In this document: in pieces, positions 36,007 through 47,304 of the stretch | Layout: every line of letters begins with the position of its first letter | How positions within the stretch are numbered: the first letter of the stretch is position 1 | Source of the DNA: Actinocatenispora sp963805605 | GTDB lineage: Bacteria > Actinomycetota > Actinomycetes > Mycobacteriales > Micromonosporaceae | Length of the DNA stretch: 64,000 nt | Assembly: GCA_963805605.1 (NCBI GenBank) | Contig: CAWDUX010000002.1 | Location: 2,356,001-2,420,000 of the forward strand | Direction: 5' to 3' | Notes under the pieces: model-generated | The model's database searches: none | Told to the model about the DNA's origin: nothing | The model's input: the letters and a program-made list of their open reading frames with translations, nothing else | Program-made: the position numbers and the translations under genes

Positions 36007-36027
36007 CCGTTACGACCAGCGTAACGG
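36007..36027. promoter_or_regulatory. Inverted repeat CCGTTACG-ACCAG-CGTAACGG before the serine hydrolase
   Basis: Perfect 8-base arms around a 5-base spacer, 70 bases upstream of the hydrolase ATG. It looks like an operator for a dimeric repressor; the regulator is not identifiable here. Confidence 0.55.
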
Positions 36028-36096
36028 TCCGTGTACGGTTGCCCGGTGGTCGATCCGCCGATCTGCGGCCGTCCCGTTGAACGAGGTGGAGAACCG

Positions 36097-37530
36097 ATGA
36101 CTCCGGAGCACCTGCTGCCACGATCCACACCGTCGGCGCAGCGGGTCGACCCGAACAGCGTGGCGGCGCTGCTGGACCGGCTGGCGGAGCTGCGGGTCGA
36201 ATGCCATTCGCTCATGGTCGTACGGCACGGCCACGTGATCGCCGAGGGTTGGTGGCGGCCGTACTCGGCGGACCGGCCGCACCTGCTGTACTCGCTGACC
36301 AAGTCGTTCACCTCGATCGCCGTCGGCCTCGCCGTCTCGGACGGGCTGCTGGGACTGGACGACCGGGTCGTCGACGTACTGCCCGACCAGGTGCCCGCCG
36401 ATCCCGCGGCGCAGGCCGACAAACTCACCGTCCGCCACCTGCTGACGATGACCACCGGGCACCGGACGGACCCGCTGGAAGAGGCGTGGACGCTGGAGCC
36501 CACCGACCTGGTCAAGGGGTTCCTGCGGGTGCCCGCGCAGGACCCGCCGGGCGCGTCGCACACGTACAACAACGCGACCACGTTCGTACTGGCCCGGATG
36601 GTGGAGAAGGTGACCGGGCGGGGTCTTCCGGAACTGCTCGACGACCGCCTCTTCGGTCCCATGGGCGTACGGCAGACCGAATGGGACCGGGTCGCCAGCG
36701 GCGCCACCTTCGGCTTTCAGGGTCTGCACCTGACCACGGAGGCCGTCGCGGCGTTCGGTGAACTGCTGCTGCGCGGCGGCCGCTGGCGGGACCGGCAACT
36801 CGTCCCCCACGAATGGGTGGAGGCGGCGACCCGCAGTCACATCGAAACCCTCCAATTCGAGGACGGCTCACGTCCGGCTGGCTGGCTGGAGGGCTACGGA
36901 TACCAGTTCTGGATGTCCCAGCACGGCTACCGCGGCGACGGTGCACTGGGCCAGTACTGCCTGGTCGTGCCCGAACACGATCTTGTGGTGGCGATGACGG
37001 CCGCGACCACCGCCATGCAGTTGCCGATGGACGCGGTATGGGACTGCCTGCTGCCGGGACTGTCCTACGCCGACAGTGACGACGCCGGCGACCGGGCTGT
37101 CGCCGAGCGGCTCCGTGGGCTCGCGCTCCCGCTCGTGGACGGCGAACACGGCCCGGGCCGTCACCTCCGGGCGGTCGTCGATGCGTCAGCGCCGGGCTCG
37201 CCCCTGCCGGACGGTACGACCGTGACGGTCGATCCGGTGGACGGTGGCTGGCGGGTACGCCTCGACACCGGGGAGACCGCGATCGACGTCGAGGTCGGTC
37301 ACCAGGAGTGGCGGGAATGCTCCCCGCTCGGCCGGCCCGTCGTCGCCACCGGCGCCTGGCAGGACGACATCTACGTGGCAGAGCTGTACGTCATCGCCGG
37401 CCCGCACCGGGTACGGCTGGTCGTCGACGGTGGTCGGGCGGTCGCGACCTGGAACGAGGTGCCGCTGGTGGGCCCGGATCTGCTCCGGCAGTTGCGCGCA
37501 CCGCTGATGACCGGCCCCGACGTGTCCTGA
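36097..37530 (+). CDS. Serine hydrolase, beta-lactamase class C / DD-peptidase fold
   Basis: 477 residues from ATG 36097 (GGAGA upstream). The catalytic SLTK (S-x-x-K) is near residue 76, with TYNNAT as the Tyr-x-Asn motif near 157 and a glycine-rich GYQFWMSQHG region near 275. There is no signal peptide. The last ~140 residues form an extra beta-rich domain (DGTTVTVDPVDGGWRV ... VRLVVDGGRAV). Likely an esterase or peptidase of the DUF/beta-lactamase superfamily; antibiotic hydrolysis is not implied. Confidence 0.87.
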   Translation: MTPEHLLPRSTPSAQRVDPNSVAALLDRLAELRVECHSLMVVRHGHVIAEGWWRPYSADRPHLLYSLTKSFTSIAVGLAVSDGLLGLDDRVVDVLPDQVPADPAAQADKLTVRHLLTMTTGHRTDPLEEAWTLEPTDLVKGFLRVPAQDPPGASHTYNNATTFVLARMVEKVTGRGLPELLDDRLFGPMGVRQTEWDRVASGATFGFQGLHLTTEAVAAFGELLLRGGRWRDRQLVPHEWVEAATRSHIETLQFEDGSRPAGWLEGYGYQFWMSQHGYRGDGALGQYCLVVPEHDLVVAMTAATTAMQLPMDAVWDCLLPGLSYADSDDAGDRAVAERLRGLALPLVDGEHGPGRHLRAVVDASAPGSPLPDGTTVTVDPVDGGWRVRLDTGETAIDVEVGHQEWRECSPLGRPVVATGAWQDDIYVAELYVIAGPHRVRLVVDGGRAVATWNEVPLVGPDLLRQLRAPLMTGPDVS

Positions 37531-37549
37531 GCCCGGCGCCGCCGGAGGA

Positions 37550-38491
37550 TCACGTGTGGTGGGGGACGCACAGCGAGGGGCGCGGGCCGGCGAGGCCGGC
37601 GTGCTCGAACAGGTGGTCGCCGGCGAGTCCGACCGCGACCGCGCCGCTCGTACCGGCGGCCAGGACCAGGACGAGAGCGGCGGTCAGCAGCGGGCGTCGG
37701 CGTGGCGGGGGAGCGAGCAGGGCGCGTACCCGCTGCGGTACGTGTCCGCCTGTCGCGGCCGAGACCGCCGGGGACAGGTACCGACGCCGGGTGGCGAGGG
37801 CGGCGGCGGCCACCGCGCGGGCCGCCAACTGTCGGTCCCCGACCACGGCGGCGGCGTCCTCGTCGGCCCATCGCTCGCATGCCCAGGCGACGGTGGCCGC
37901 GGTGGGCCGCAGCAGCGGGTTGACCGCGGCGGCGAGGTCGGCGGCGAGCCGCCACCAGGTGTGCCGGTGGGTCAGGTGGGAACGTTCATGGGCGATCAAC
38001 GCCCGCCGCTGGTCGGGGTCGAGGGCGGCGAGCATGCCGGTGGTGATGACGATCCGACCGACCAGTTCCGGTGTGGTGAACGCGTCCGGCACAGCGGAGT
38101 CGATGATGGCGACCCGACCGGGCCCGGCCAGTCGCCGGCAGGTCAGGTGCACGTCGAGCAGTGCGCGGGAGCGGTGGGCCGCGGCGCGGACCCCGAGCAG
38201 CGCCAGCGGCAGCAGGATCGTCCCGGCCAGGACACCGACCGGTGCGGGGATGGTGGAGGCTGTCTGCAGTGTCAGCGGTGACCAGTGGCCGATCTCGGCG
38301 ACCTCGCCGATCTGGCCGATCCAGATGAATGCCAGCACCGCCAGTACGAACCCGCCGCAGCCGGCGGCCAGCACCGACCCGGCGGTCAGCAGCCGGCCGG
38401 CCGCAGCCGGCGGGAGTCGCCGCCCGGCGGCGGGTGCGGCGGCGGCGAAGGCCAGGCATGCGCCCACGCAGACCAGTACCGCGGTGATCAC
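37550..38491 (-). CDS. M56/M48-like membrane metallopeptidase (BlaR1-type)
   Basis: 313 residues from a GTG at 38491 that overlaps the stop of the blaI-like gene. Four hydrophobic segments flank a zinc site HERSHLTHRHTWW (HExxH) near residue 168; a second ligand Glu may lie in CERWADEDAA. No sensor beta-lactamase domain is attached, as in most actinomycete BlaI/M56 pairs. In the family the peptidase relieves BlaI repression on a cell-wall or other signal. Confidence 0.9.
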   Translation of the reverse strand: MITAVLVCVGACLAFAAAAPAAGRRLPPAAAGRLLTAGSVLAAGCGGFVLAVLAFIWIGQIGEVAEIGHWSPLTLQTASTIPAPVGVLAGTILLPLALLGVRAAAHRSRALLDVHLTCRRLAGPGRVAIIDSAVPDAFTTPELVGRIVITTGMLAALDPDQRRALIAHERSHLTHRHTWWRLAADLAAAVNPLLRPTAATVAWACERWADEDAAAVVGDRQLAARAVAAAALATRRRYLSPAVSAATGGHVPQRVRALLAPPPRRRPLLTAALVLVLAAGTSGAVAVGLAGDHLFEHAGLAGPRPSLCVPHHT

Positions 38492-38874
38492 GGCTGCTCG
38501 ACCTGGTCGTGCCTGTCCCTGTCGAGCGGCGCGAGCAGCTCACTGAGCAGCTTCTCGTCCTGTTCGTCGAGTACGTCGACGAACCGGGCCAGCACCGCCG
38601 CCCGGTCCCCGCCGGTCGCCAGCAGACGGTCCATCCGCCGCGCGGTCAGCTCGGCCGGGTCGGCCACGGCGGTGTAGGCGTAGGCGCGGCCGGCCCGCTT
38701 CCGGGTCGCCGCACCCTGGTTGACCAGCCGGGTGAGTACGGTCATCACCGTCGTGTAGGCCCAGCGGTCGCCCAGCGCCTCCCGGACCTGGGCGGTGGTC
38801 ATCGCCGCCGGCCCCTCGGCCAGTACCTGCCATACCCGGCGGGTCAGCCCCGTCTGCTGCTCGTCCTGCCCCAT
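38488..38874 (-). CDS. BlaI/MecI/CopY family repressor
   Basis: 128 residues. An N-terminal winged helix (VWQVLAEGPAAMTTAQVREALG, YTTVMTVLTRLVNQGAATRKR, in pieces) is followed by a helical dimerisation tail (DVLDEQDEKLLSELLAPL). It is transcribed before the M56 peptidase gene with a GTGA overlap. An ACTACTAC/GTAGTAGT inverted repeat lies 40 bases upstream and fits the TACTAC-type BlaI operator, so it is probably autoregulated. Confidence 0.93.
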   Translation of the reverse strand: MGQDEQQTGLTRRVWQVLAEGPAAMTTAQVREALGDRWAYTTVMTVLTRLVNQGAATRKRAGRAYAYTAVADPAELTARRMDRLLATGGDRAAVLARFVDVLDEQDEKLLSELLAPLDRDRHDQVEQP

Positions 38875-38913
38875 CCCACCCCTTCCGCCACGACAGCGAC
38901 TGTAGTATCACCA

Positions 38914-38937
38914 ACTACTACTCTCAAATGTAGTAGT
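38914..38937. promoter_or_regulatory. BlaI operator
   Basis: ACTACTAC (38914-38921) and GTAGTAGT (38930-38937) pair perfectly across 8 bases, and a further TGTAGTAT half-site lies at 38901. TACTACA-type inverted repeats are known BlaI sites. The position between blaI and the divergent PAP2 gene means it could control both. Confidence 0.75.
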
Positions 38938-39013
38938 ACGATCCCGCATTCCGCGGCCGCCGCCGTACCCGGTCCGAACCGGGACAGTCATACCGCATGG
39001 AGGACAACCAGTC

Positions 39014-39760
39014 ATGACCATCAACCGTGACCGTCGCGCCCCGGCCGACGCGGACGACACGGTGGGAGTGCCCCGGCACGACGCCACCTCCGACCCGACC
39101 CGTCCGGCCCAGGGTGGGCCTGCCCTGTTCTCGGCCGGGGTGGCGACCGTGCTCGTCGTCGCGGTGCTCGGCCTGGTCGCCAGGGTCGGGGCGGTGGCGC
39201 GGGACCAGCTGAGCATCGACCGTGACATCGCCGCCGACCGTACCGGCTGGCTCACCAGTGTCGCTCACCTGCTCACCGCCAGCGCCACCCCGGAGATCAC
39301 CGGCATCGTCGTCGCGATCGGCCTGCCCGTCGTCCTGTTCCTGCTGCGCCGCCGGATCGCGGCCGTACAGGCCCTGTGCGTCATGGGCGGGGCGTTGGCG
39401 CTGGCGCTGGTCGCCAAGTCCGTGATCGGCGAGCACCGGCCCCCTGCCTTGCTGTGGGCACTGCCCGCCGACTCCGGCGCCTCCTACCCGTCCGGGCACA
39501 CCACCGTGGCCGCCGCGATCATCGTGGCGCTGGTCGTGGTCGCCCGTACCGGCACCTGGCGGGCCGTGGCCGTGATCGTCGGCGGGGTCTACGTGCTCGC
39601 CGTGGCCGCCAGCCGGGTGTACGTCGCCAACCACTACCCCCTCGATGTGGTCGGCAGCGTGCTGTGTGCCGTGGCCGCCGCCCTGGTCGTCATCGGCCTG
39701 TCCCGGCTGCCCGCCGTGTCGCGTCAACTCTCCCGGCTCGAGGCGTCACCCGCCCGGTGA
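39014..39760 (+). CDS. PAP2 family membrane phosphatase
   Basis: 248 residues behind GGAGGACAACCAGTC. All three PAP2 signatures are present: KSVIGEHRPP (~136), YPSGH (~157) and SRVYVANHYPLD (~198). About six membrane helices. The family dephosphorylates lipid phosphates such as undecaprenyl pyrophosphate or phosphatidic acid. The gene diverges from blaI and may share the BlaI operator, which would tie it to the cell-wall response. Confidence 0.92.
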   Translation: MTINRDRRAPADADDTVGVPRHDATSDPTRPAQGGPALFSAGVATVLVVAVLGLVARVGAVARDQLSIDRDIAADRTGWLTSVAHLLTASATPEITGIVVAIGLPVVLFLLRRRIAAVQALCVMGGALALALVAKSVIGEHRPPALLWALPADSGASYPSGHTTVAAAIIVALVVVARTGTWRAVAVIVGGVYVLAVAASRVYVANHYPLDVVGSVLCAVAAALVVIGLSRLPAVSRQLSRLEASPAR

Positions 39761-39805
39761 CACCACCGAACGCTGGTGACCGTGGATCTTCCTCACGGTC
39801 CCGGC

Positions 39806-41137
39806 TCAGGCCGGGGGCAGGGAGATCACCAGGCGGGTGCCACTCGCGCTGGGATCCAGGGTGATGTCACCGCCTGCCGAACGGGCCAGGCGTCGCGCGA
39901 GGGCCAGGCCCAGGCCAGCGCCGTCATGACCGTCGTCGGGATCGGCGCGGTGCCCGGCATCGAAGACGCTGTCGCCTACAGACTCCGGTATCCCCGGGCC
40001 GTCGTCGACGACCGCGATCTCCACGACGCCTCCGATCGAGGCACATTCAACGCCGATGTGGGCCCGCGCGTAGCGGTCCGCATTGTCGAGCAGTGGTGTC
40101 AGGATGCGGGTCAGCAGAGCTGCCGGCACGCCTGCCGTGACGGCCGTCCCGACGACCGTGACAGGTGAGGTCGGTGCTTCCTGGTCGGTGCGCTGTCGAG
40201 CCAGCTCCCGGGCCACGTCGGTGGCCACGCACCGGGCGGTGGTGCCGGCGCCGGCCCGTGCGTCCGAGAGCAGCGTTTCGCAGATCTGCTGCATGACGGC
40301 GGCGCTGGAGGCGATGGACGCGGTCGACGCCCGGTACTGTGTCGCGTCACGTTCCCGGGTGGCCAACCAGTCGGTCTCGGCCACGATGCGGGCGAGCGGG
40401 GTCCGCAGTTCGTGGGACAGTTCCGCAGTCAGTTGCTGCTCATGGCGCAACAGGGCGGCGAGCCGGTCGAGCAGCTTGTCGAGGCTGGCAGCAAGCTGAG
40501 CGAGCTCGGCGGGATGGTCGTCGGCCCGGAACCGTCGGGCGGTACCGGTCTCGCTCCACCGCGTCGCCTGGGCGCTCATCTCGTGGACCGGCCGTAGCGC
40601 GCGGTCGACGATCGTGCGGGTCACCAGGTAGATACCGGCGAGCAGCAGCAGAGCGACCCCCAGGGAACCGATCATCGCGGTCCGTTCCGTACTGCGGTAC
40701 GGCTCCAGTCCGGCGGAGACCACCACCGTGCCGACCTGTCGACCGTGCACCCGCAACGGGAGCGCGTAGAGCCGGGCAGCGGGTGGTCCGGACGTTTCGG
40801 AGTGGCGCCTACCCGCGCCGATGATGCGGTCGGCGACCCGTTGGTACGTTCCCGGGGCAGCGGGGCGGACCAGGGCCGTACGGCCCTGGAAGATCCAGAC
40901 ACCGACGTCCAACGCCTCGTCGTGGGCCGGTTCCCGAACGGTCAACGTGCTGTCGTGGATGTCGACGGTTGCGGCCACCGCCGAGGCCCGGGTGCTGAGT
41001 ACCTGGTCGACCTGGTCACGCAACCGTGCGGCCAGTGCGGCGTTGAACGCCAGGCTCAGCAGTGTGACCCAGGCTGCTGTACTGGCCAGTGCCAGTAGGG
41101 CGAGACGCCCACGCAGGCTGGGGGCCCGTCGCCTCAC
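39806..41137 (-). CDS. Two-component sensor histidine kinase
   Basis: 443 residues from a GTG at 41137 that overlaps the regulator stop (GTGA). Two membrane helices (~10-30, ~145-165) bound an outer sensor region. A HAMP linker follows, then the H-box AELSHELRTPLARI, the N-box LLDNADRYA and ATP motifs DDGPGIPE and GAGLGLAL. It phosphorylates the response regulator encoded just upstream. The signal is unknown. Confidence 0.93.
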   Translation of the reverse strand: MRRRAPSLRGRLALLALASTAAWVTLLSLAFNAALAARLRDQVDQVLSTRASAVAATVDIHDSTLTVREPAHDEALDVGVWIFQGRTALVRPAAPGTYQRVADRIIGAGRRHSETSGPPAARLYALPLRVHGRQVGTVVVSAGLEPYRSTERTAMIGSLGVALLLLAGIYLVTRTIVDRALRPVHEMSAQATRWSETGTARRFRADDHPAELAQLAASLDKLLDRLAALLRHEQQLTAELSHELRTPLARIVAETDWLATRERDATQYRASTASIASSAAVMQQICETLLSDARAGAGTTARCVATDVARELARQRTDQEAPTSPVTVVGTAVTAGVPAALLTRILTPLLDNADRYARAHIGVECASIGGVVEIAVVDDGPGIPESVGDSVFDAGHRADPDDGHDGAGLGLALARRLARSAGGDITLDPSASGTRLVISLPPA

Positions 41138-41802
41138 GCGAACCGGTAACCCACACCGCGTACGGTCTCGATGCCGTAGGAACTGTCCACTGAACGGAGT
41201 TTGCGGCGCACCCGGGTGAGGTACTGATCGAGCGTGTTGTCGCTGACCTGTGCACCCGCCGGCCATGCCGCCAGGAGCAGGTCACGCCGCCTGACGACGG
41301 CGCCGGGTGCGGCCATCAGGCTGGCCAGCAGCCGGAACTCCGTAGGCGTCAGCGTGACGTGGCGTCCGCCGACGTCGAGGGTGTGCCTGGCCGGATCGAG
41401 GCGCACGTTCGTGCCGTGCGGTGAGTGGGCACTGACGGTACGCCGTAGCGCGGCGCGGATCCGGGCGGTCAGCTCGGCCAGATGGAACGGCTTGGTCAGG
41501 TAGTCGTCGCCACCGGCGGAGAAACCCGACAGACGGTCGACGAGGTTGTCCCGGGCGGTCAGGAAGATCACCGGGACGTCGATGCCGGCAGCCCGCATCG
41601 CCTGGCACACATCGCGGCCGTCGGAGTCGGGCAGACCGATGTCGAGCACCGCAGCATTCACCCGGTCGTCGGCACAGCGCAGCGCGCCGGCCCCGTCCGA
41701 GGCGGTCACCACGTCGAAGTGGTCCTCACGCAGGCCACGGGCGAGCACCTCGCGGAGCCCGTGATCGTCCTCGACGACCAGTACGCGTTGCTGCACACTC
41801 AC
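41134..41802 (-). CDS. OmpR/PhoB-type response regulator
   Basis: 222 residues from GTG 41802 (or GTG 41796); the longer frame to 41973 adds unrelated sequence. Receiver domain ~1-115 with VVEDDHGL, phosphorylated Asp in AVLDIGLPD, and YLTKPF. OmpR winged helix ~135-220 (TLTPTEFRLLASLMAAPG, VRRKLRS, GVGYRF). It is the first gene of a two-gene operon with its kinase. The divergent membrane gene at 41900 is a possible target. Confidence 0.94.
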   Translation of the reverse strand: MSVQQRVLVVEDDHGLREVLARGLREDHFDVVTASDGAGALRCADDRVNAAVLDIGLPDSDGRDVCQAMRAAGIDVPVIFLTARDNLVDRLSGFSAGGDDYLTKPFHLAELTARIRAALRRTVSAHSPHGTNVRLDPARHTLDVGGRHVTLTPTEFRLLASLMAAPGAVVRRRDLLLAAWPAGAQVSDNTLDQYLTRVRRKLRSVDSSYGIETVRGVGYRFA

Positions 41803-41899
41803 CCTGCCAGTATCGACATCCTGTTGTCTGCCGCGACCGTCGGCACGGTTCTCGTCGCCGGTCAGGTTATGTTCAGGATCTCGTTGGCAACGTTGCGTC

Positions 41900-42715
41900 A
41901 TGACGACCACGACTGAACAGGACAGGGTCGCCGTAGCGCGACATCTGGCCAGCAAGGTCCCGGAAGTGACCATCTACTTCTGGATCATCAAGGTTCTCTG
42001 TACGACGGTGGGTGAGACCGCCGCCGACCTGTTGAACGAGAACCTCGGCCTGGGCCTGACCGTGACGAGCTGCATCATGGCCGTGCTGCTGGCAGTCGCT
42101 CTGGTCCTGCAGTTCCGTGCGAAGCGGTACGTGCCGGCCATCTACTGGATCTCGGTGGTGCTCATCAGCGTGGTCGGCACGCTGGTCACCGACAACCTGT
42201 CCGACAACCTGGGCGTGCCCCTGGAGATCACCACCGTGGTGTTCACGGTCGTGCTCGTACTGACCTTCGTGGTCTGGTTCCTGGCGGAACGGACCTTGTC
42301 CATCCACAGCATCGTCACCGTGCGCCGGGAGGCGTTCTACTGGCTGGCCGTACTGTTCACCTTCGCGCTGGGCACGGCGGCCGGTGATCTGACCGCGGAG
42401 CGGCTCAAGCTGGGCTACTGGGTTTCCGCGCTGTTGTTCGCCGGCCTCATCGCCGTGGTGGTGGTGGCACGCTTCGGCCTGAAGCTGAATGCGGTGCTGG
42501 CCTTCTGGATCGCCTACATCCTGACCCGACCGTTGGGCGCCTCGGTGGGTGACTACCTGTCGCAGGCGCGGGCCGACGGCGGCCTCGGACTGGGCACGGT
42601 CGTCACCAGTGCCCTGTTCCTGCTGACCATCCTGGCACTGGTCGTCTTCCTGACCATCACACGCCGCGATCAGCCCGAGAGGAGCGTCGGGGACAGAGAA
42701 AGCGCAAGCCGCTAG
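41900..42715 (+). CDS. COG4705-type multipass membrane protein
   Basis: 271 residues with about nine hydrophobic segments. A short motif recurs four times: TTVGETAADLLNENLGLG, GTLVTDNLSDNLGV, GTAAGDLTAERLKLG and GASVGDYLSQARADGG. The repeated T-x-G-D/E-x-x-x-D pattern is characteristic of the COG4705 family, annotated only as membrane-anchored proteins of unknown role. It diverges from the two-component operon with under 100 bases between, so co-regulation is likely. Confidence 0.82.
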   Translation: MTTTTEQDRVAVARHLASKVPEVTIYFWIIKVLCTTVGETAADLLNENLGLGLTVTSCIMAVLLAVALVLQFRAKRYVPAIYWISVVLISVVGTLVTDNLSDNLGVPLEITTVVFTVVLVLTFVVWFLAERTLSIHSIVTVRREAFYWLAVLFTFALGTAAGDLTAERLKLGYWVSALLFAGLIAVVVVARFGLKLNAVLAFWIAYILTRPLGASVGDYLSQARADGGLGLGTVVTSALFLLTILALVVFLTITRRDQPERSVGDRESASR

Positions 42716-42753
42716 TCGCGATCCCGCCGTCGGCCACGCGGCGCAGAACACCG

Positions 42754-42815
42754 GGAAGGCCCGCCTATCACTGTCCGCTCCTACCGGGAGTCGACAGTGG
42801 CATGCGGGCCCTTCC
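42754..42815 (+). terminator. Long imperfect inverted repeat after the COG4705 gene
   Basis: GGAAGGCCCGC...CACTGTC pairs with GACAGTG...GCGGGCCCTTCC across a ~15-base loop. It lies 38 bases after the stop in the 42716-42974 gap. No T run follows. A terminator or mRNA end is the simplest reading. Confidence 0.55.
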
Positions 42816-42974
42816 GAGTGCCCCGGTACGCCTACGGTCCAGCCCATTCCGTTGCGGCATAAGGGAATTTGCCGACGGATAACTCGACGTCGTCGCCGAT
42901 CGAGCGTCCAGGGAGCGGCAGGTTCCGTAGGATCGCTACTGTCCGTGAGTTCATAAACACGATAAGGAGCGATC

Positions 42975-43850
42975 ATGAGAGTCAAGGGTCTGCGCCACGT
43001 CAGCCTGGTGGGGGCAGCCGTCCTCGGGATGACGATCATGGGCGGGTCGACCAGTTGGGGTGCCGGAACCGCGCCCACAGCGACCACGACGACGGCGGTG
43101 CCCCGGCCGGATCACGTGGTCGTCGTCGTTCTGGAGAACAAGCCGTACTCCAAGATCATGGACCCGCACAAGGCACCGTTCCTCAGTTCACTGGCTCGGC
43201 ACAGCGCCAACATGACCCGGATGCGGGCAACCAGCCACCCGAGCCAGCCGAACTACCTGGCCCTGTTCTCCGGCAGCACCCACGGCGTCACCTCGGACAA
43301 GTGCCGGTCGCCCATCACCGCACCGAACCTCGGCGCACAGTTGCTCTCCACCAGACGCACATACCGGTCGTACGCCGAGGGTCTCCCCTCGACCGGCTAC
43401 CAGGGCTGCCGGTCCGGGCTCTACGCACGCAAACACGCGCCGTGGACGAACTTCACCAACGTGCCCGCCGGTACGCAGCAGTCGTTCCGTTCATTCCCGT
43501 CCCACTACGCCATGTTGCCGGACCTGTCGTTCGTCCTGCCGAACATGTGCCACGACATGCACGACTGCAACACCCGTACCGGCGACCGGTGGCTGAAGTC
43601 CAACCTGGACAGCTACGTACGCTGGGCGATGACCCACAACAGCCTGCTGGTGGTCACGTTCGACGAGGGCCCCGCCGGCCAACCCAACCAGATCCCGACC
43701 CTGATAGCCGGTCAGCACGTACGGCCGGGCAACTACCCCGAATCCATCGACCACTACACGATGCTGCGAACCCTCGAAGCGATGTACGGCCTGCCGGGCA
43801 TCGGCACCGCCGCCCACCGCGCCCCGGTCACCGACATCTGGACCCGCTGA
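42975..43850 (+). CDS. Secreted phosphoesterase (acid phosphatase/phospholipase C superfamily)
   Basis: 291 residues behind AAGGAGCGATC. A signal peptide (~1-32, LVGAAVLGMTIMGG, cleavage near SWGAG) precedes DHVVVVVLENKPYSKI, the metal/nucleophile-strand motif of the phosphoesterase family PF04185. NMTRMRATSHPSQPNYLALFSGST and VVTFDEG follow, the latter holding a likely metal-binding Asp-Glu. Conserved Cys (CHDMHDC) could form disulfides outside the cell. Confidence 0.85.
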   Translation: MRVKGLRHVSLVGAAVLGMTIMGGSTSWGAGTAPTATTTTAVPRPDHVVVVVLENKPYSKIMDPHKAPFLSSLARHSANMTRMRATSHPSQPNYLALFSGSTHGVTSDKCRSPITAPNLGAQLLSTRRTYRSYAEGLPSTGYQGCRSGLYARKHAPWTNFTNVPAGTQQSFRSFPSHYAMLPDLSFVLPNMCHDMHDCNTRTGDRWLKSNLDSYVRWAMTHNSLLVVTFDEGPAGQPNQIPTLIAGQHVRPGNYPESIDHYTMLRTLEAMYGLPGIGTAAHRAPVTDIWTR

Positions 43851-43914
43851 CACCAGCCGCCCAGGAGTCCGGGCCGGCCGCCGCCGCAGCGGCGGCCGGC
43901 CCGGACGGGGCGGA

Positions 43915-46158
<2,244 letters not shown>

Positions 46159-46184
46159 GTGAATCCTTCCGGGATCAGACGTAC

Positions 46185-46616
46185 TCAGGAACGGGTTGCG
46201 GTGAAGCAGTCGGGGCACAGGCCCCGGTAGACGACCTCGGCCTCGTCGATGACGAAACCGTGGTCGTCGGATGCGGTCAGGCAGGGGGTGTAGCCGACGG
46301 CGCAGTCCACGTCGGCGATGGTGCCGCAGGACCGGCACACGACGTGGTGGTGATTGTCCCCGACCCGCGCCTCGTAACGCGCCACGGAGCCCGGCGGCTG
46401 GATGCGCCGCAGCAGACCGGCCGTGGTCAGTGCGCGCAGCACGTCGTACACGGCCTGATGGGAAACCTCGCCGAGGTCTGCCCGGACGGCACCGGTGATC
46501 GTGTCCGTGTCGGCATGTGGATGATCATGCACTGCGGACAGTGCGGCCAGCCGGGGGCGGGTCACCCGGAGGGCGGCGGTACGCAGCATGCTCTCGAACT
46601 CCCCCGTCGTCGGCAC
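46185..46616 (-). CDS. furA: FurA-type peroxide-responsive repressor
   Basis: About 143 residues from the GTG at 46616 (VPTTGEFES); the frame extends to 46742 but the extension does not match the family. LRTAALRVTRPRLAAL, SHQAVYDVLRALTTAGLLRRIQPPGS (in pieces), the metal-binding HHHVVCRSCG, and CPDC fit mycobacterial and Streptomyces FurA closely. It represses itself and katG; peroxide or metal loss releases it. Confidence 0.93.
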   Translation of the reverse strand: MPTTGEFESMLRTAALRVTRPRLAALSAVHDHPHADTDTITGAVRADLGEVSHQAVYDVLRALTTAGLLRRIQPPGSVARYEARVGDNHHHVVCRSCGTIADVDCAVGYTPCLTASDDHGFVIDEAEVVYRGLCPDCFTATRS

Positions 46617-46633
46617 GGGTCCCAGTCTGCCGC

Positions 46634-46654
46634 AAATTCTGGAATCAATCAAGT
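46634..46654 (-). promoter_or_regulatory. FurA-box-like site upstream of furA
   Basis: On the minus strand AACTTGATTGATTCCAGAATT lies 18 bases before the furA GTG. The TTGAtT-N-ATTC(C/A)A(G) pattern matches described actinomycete furA-katG operators, and TTGATT could be the -35 of the furA promoter. Confidence 0.55.
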
Positions 46655-46776
46655 TTTCCCGCGCGCGGCGCCGGTACGCGGTCTTTCCCCGGTCGGATAC
46701 CGCCTGGGAGACGGGAAAGCAACCGTTCGTGCCTTCACCCACGTATACAGGTCGACAGTGCCCAGGGGAGGCGTGT

Positions 46777-47304
46777 GTGCGCAGACAGCAGGAGCAGGAG
46801 TACGGGGAGTTCGTGGAGGCACGGTTGCGCCGGCTGCTGCGGTTCGGCTACCTGCTGTGCGGCGACTGGCACCTGGCCGAGGACGTCGTACAGACCGCGC
46901 TGACCAAGCTGTACGTGGCGTGGCCGCGGGTACGCCGGCACGGAGGGGTCGATGCGTACGTCAACCGGATCGTGGTGAACTGCCTGGCCGATGAGCGTCG
47001 GCGTGGGTTCCGGCGCCGGGAGCGGCCGACCGATCGGGCCCCGGAGGGAAGCCTTGCCGACCACGCCACCGCGACCACCGCACGGCTCGCCGCGGTCGCG
47101 GCGCTGTCCCGGCTACCGCGCCGGCAGCGGGCGGCGGTCGTCCTCCGTTACTGGGAGGACATGTCGGTCGAGCAGACCGCGGATCTTCTCCAGTGTTCCA
47201 CCGGCACTGTCAAGAGCCAGTGCGCGCGAGGGCTGCAGACGTTGCGGGACCTGCTTGCGGTATCCAGCGAGTCGCTGGTCAAGGAGCGTGCAGGGCATGT
47301 CTGA
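46777..47304 (+). CDS. SigE-family ECF RNA polymerase sigma factor
   Basis: 175 residues from a GTG at 46777 behind GGGGAGG. Region 2: ARLRRLLRFGYLLCGDWHLAEDVVQTALTKLY (in pieces); region 4: LSRLPRRQRAAVVLRYWEDMSVEQTADLLQCSTGTVKSQ (in pieces). This is the small SigE-type group abundant in actinomycetes. The next gene overlaps its end by 8 bases and encodes a one-helix membrane protein, the likely anti-sigma partner. Confidence 0.92.
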   Translation: MRRQQEQEYGEFVEARLRRLLRFGYLLCGDWHLAEDVVQTALTKLYVAWPRVRRHGGVDAYVNRIVVNCLADERRRGFRRRERPTDRAPEGSLADHATATTARLAAVAALSRLPRRQRAAVVLRYWEDMSVEQTADLLQCSTGTVKSQCARGLQTLRDLLAVSSESLVKERAGHV

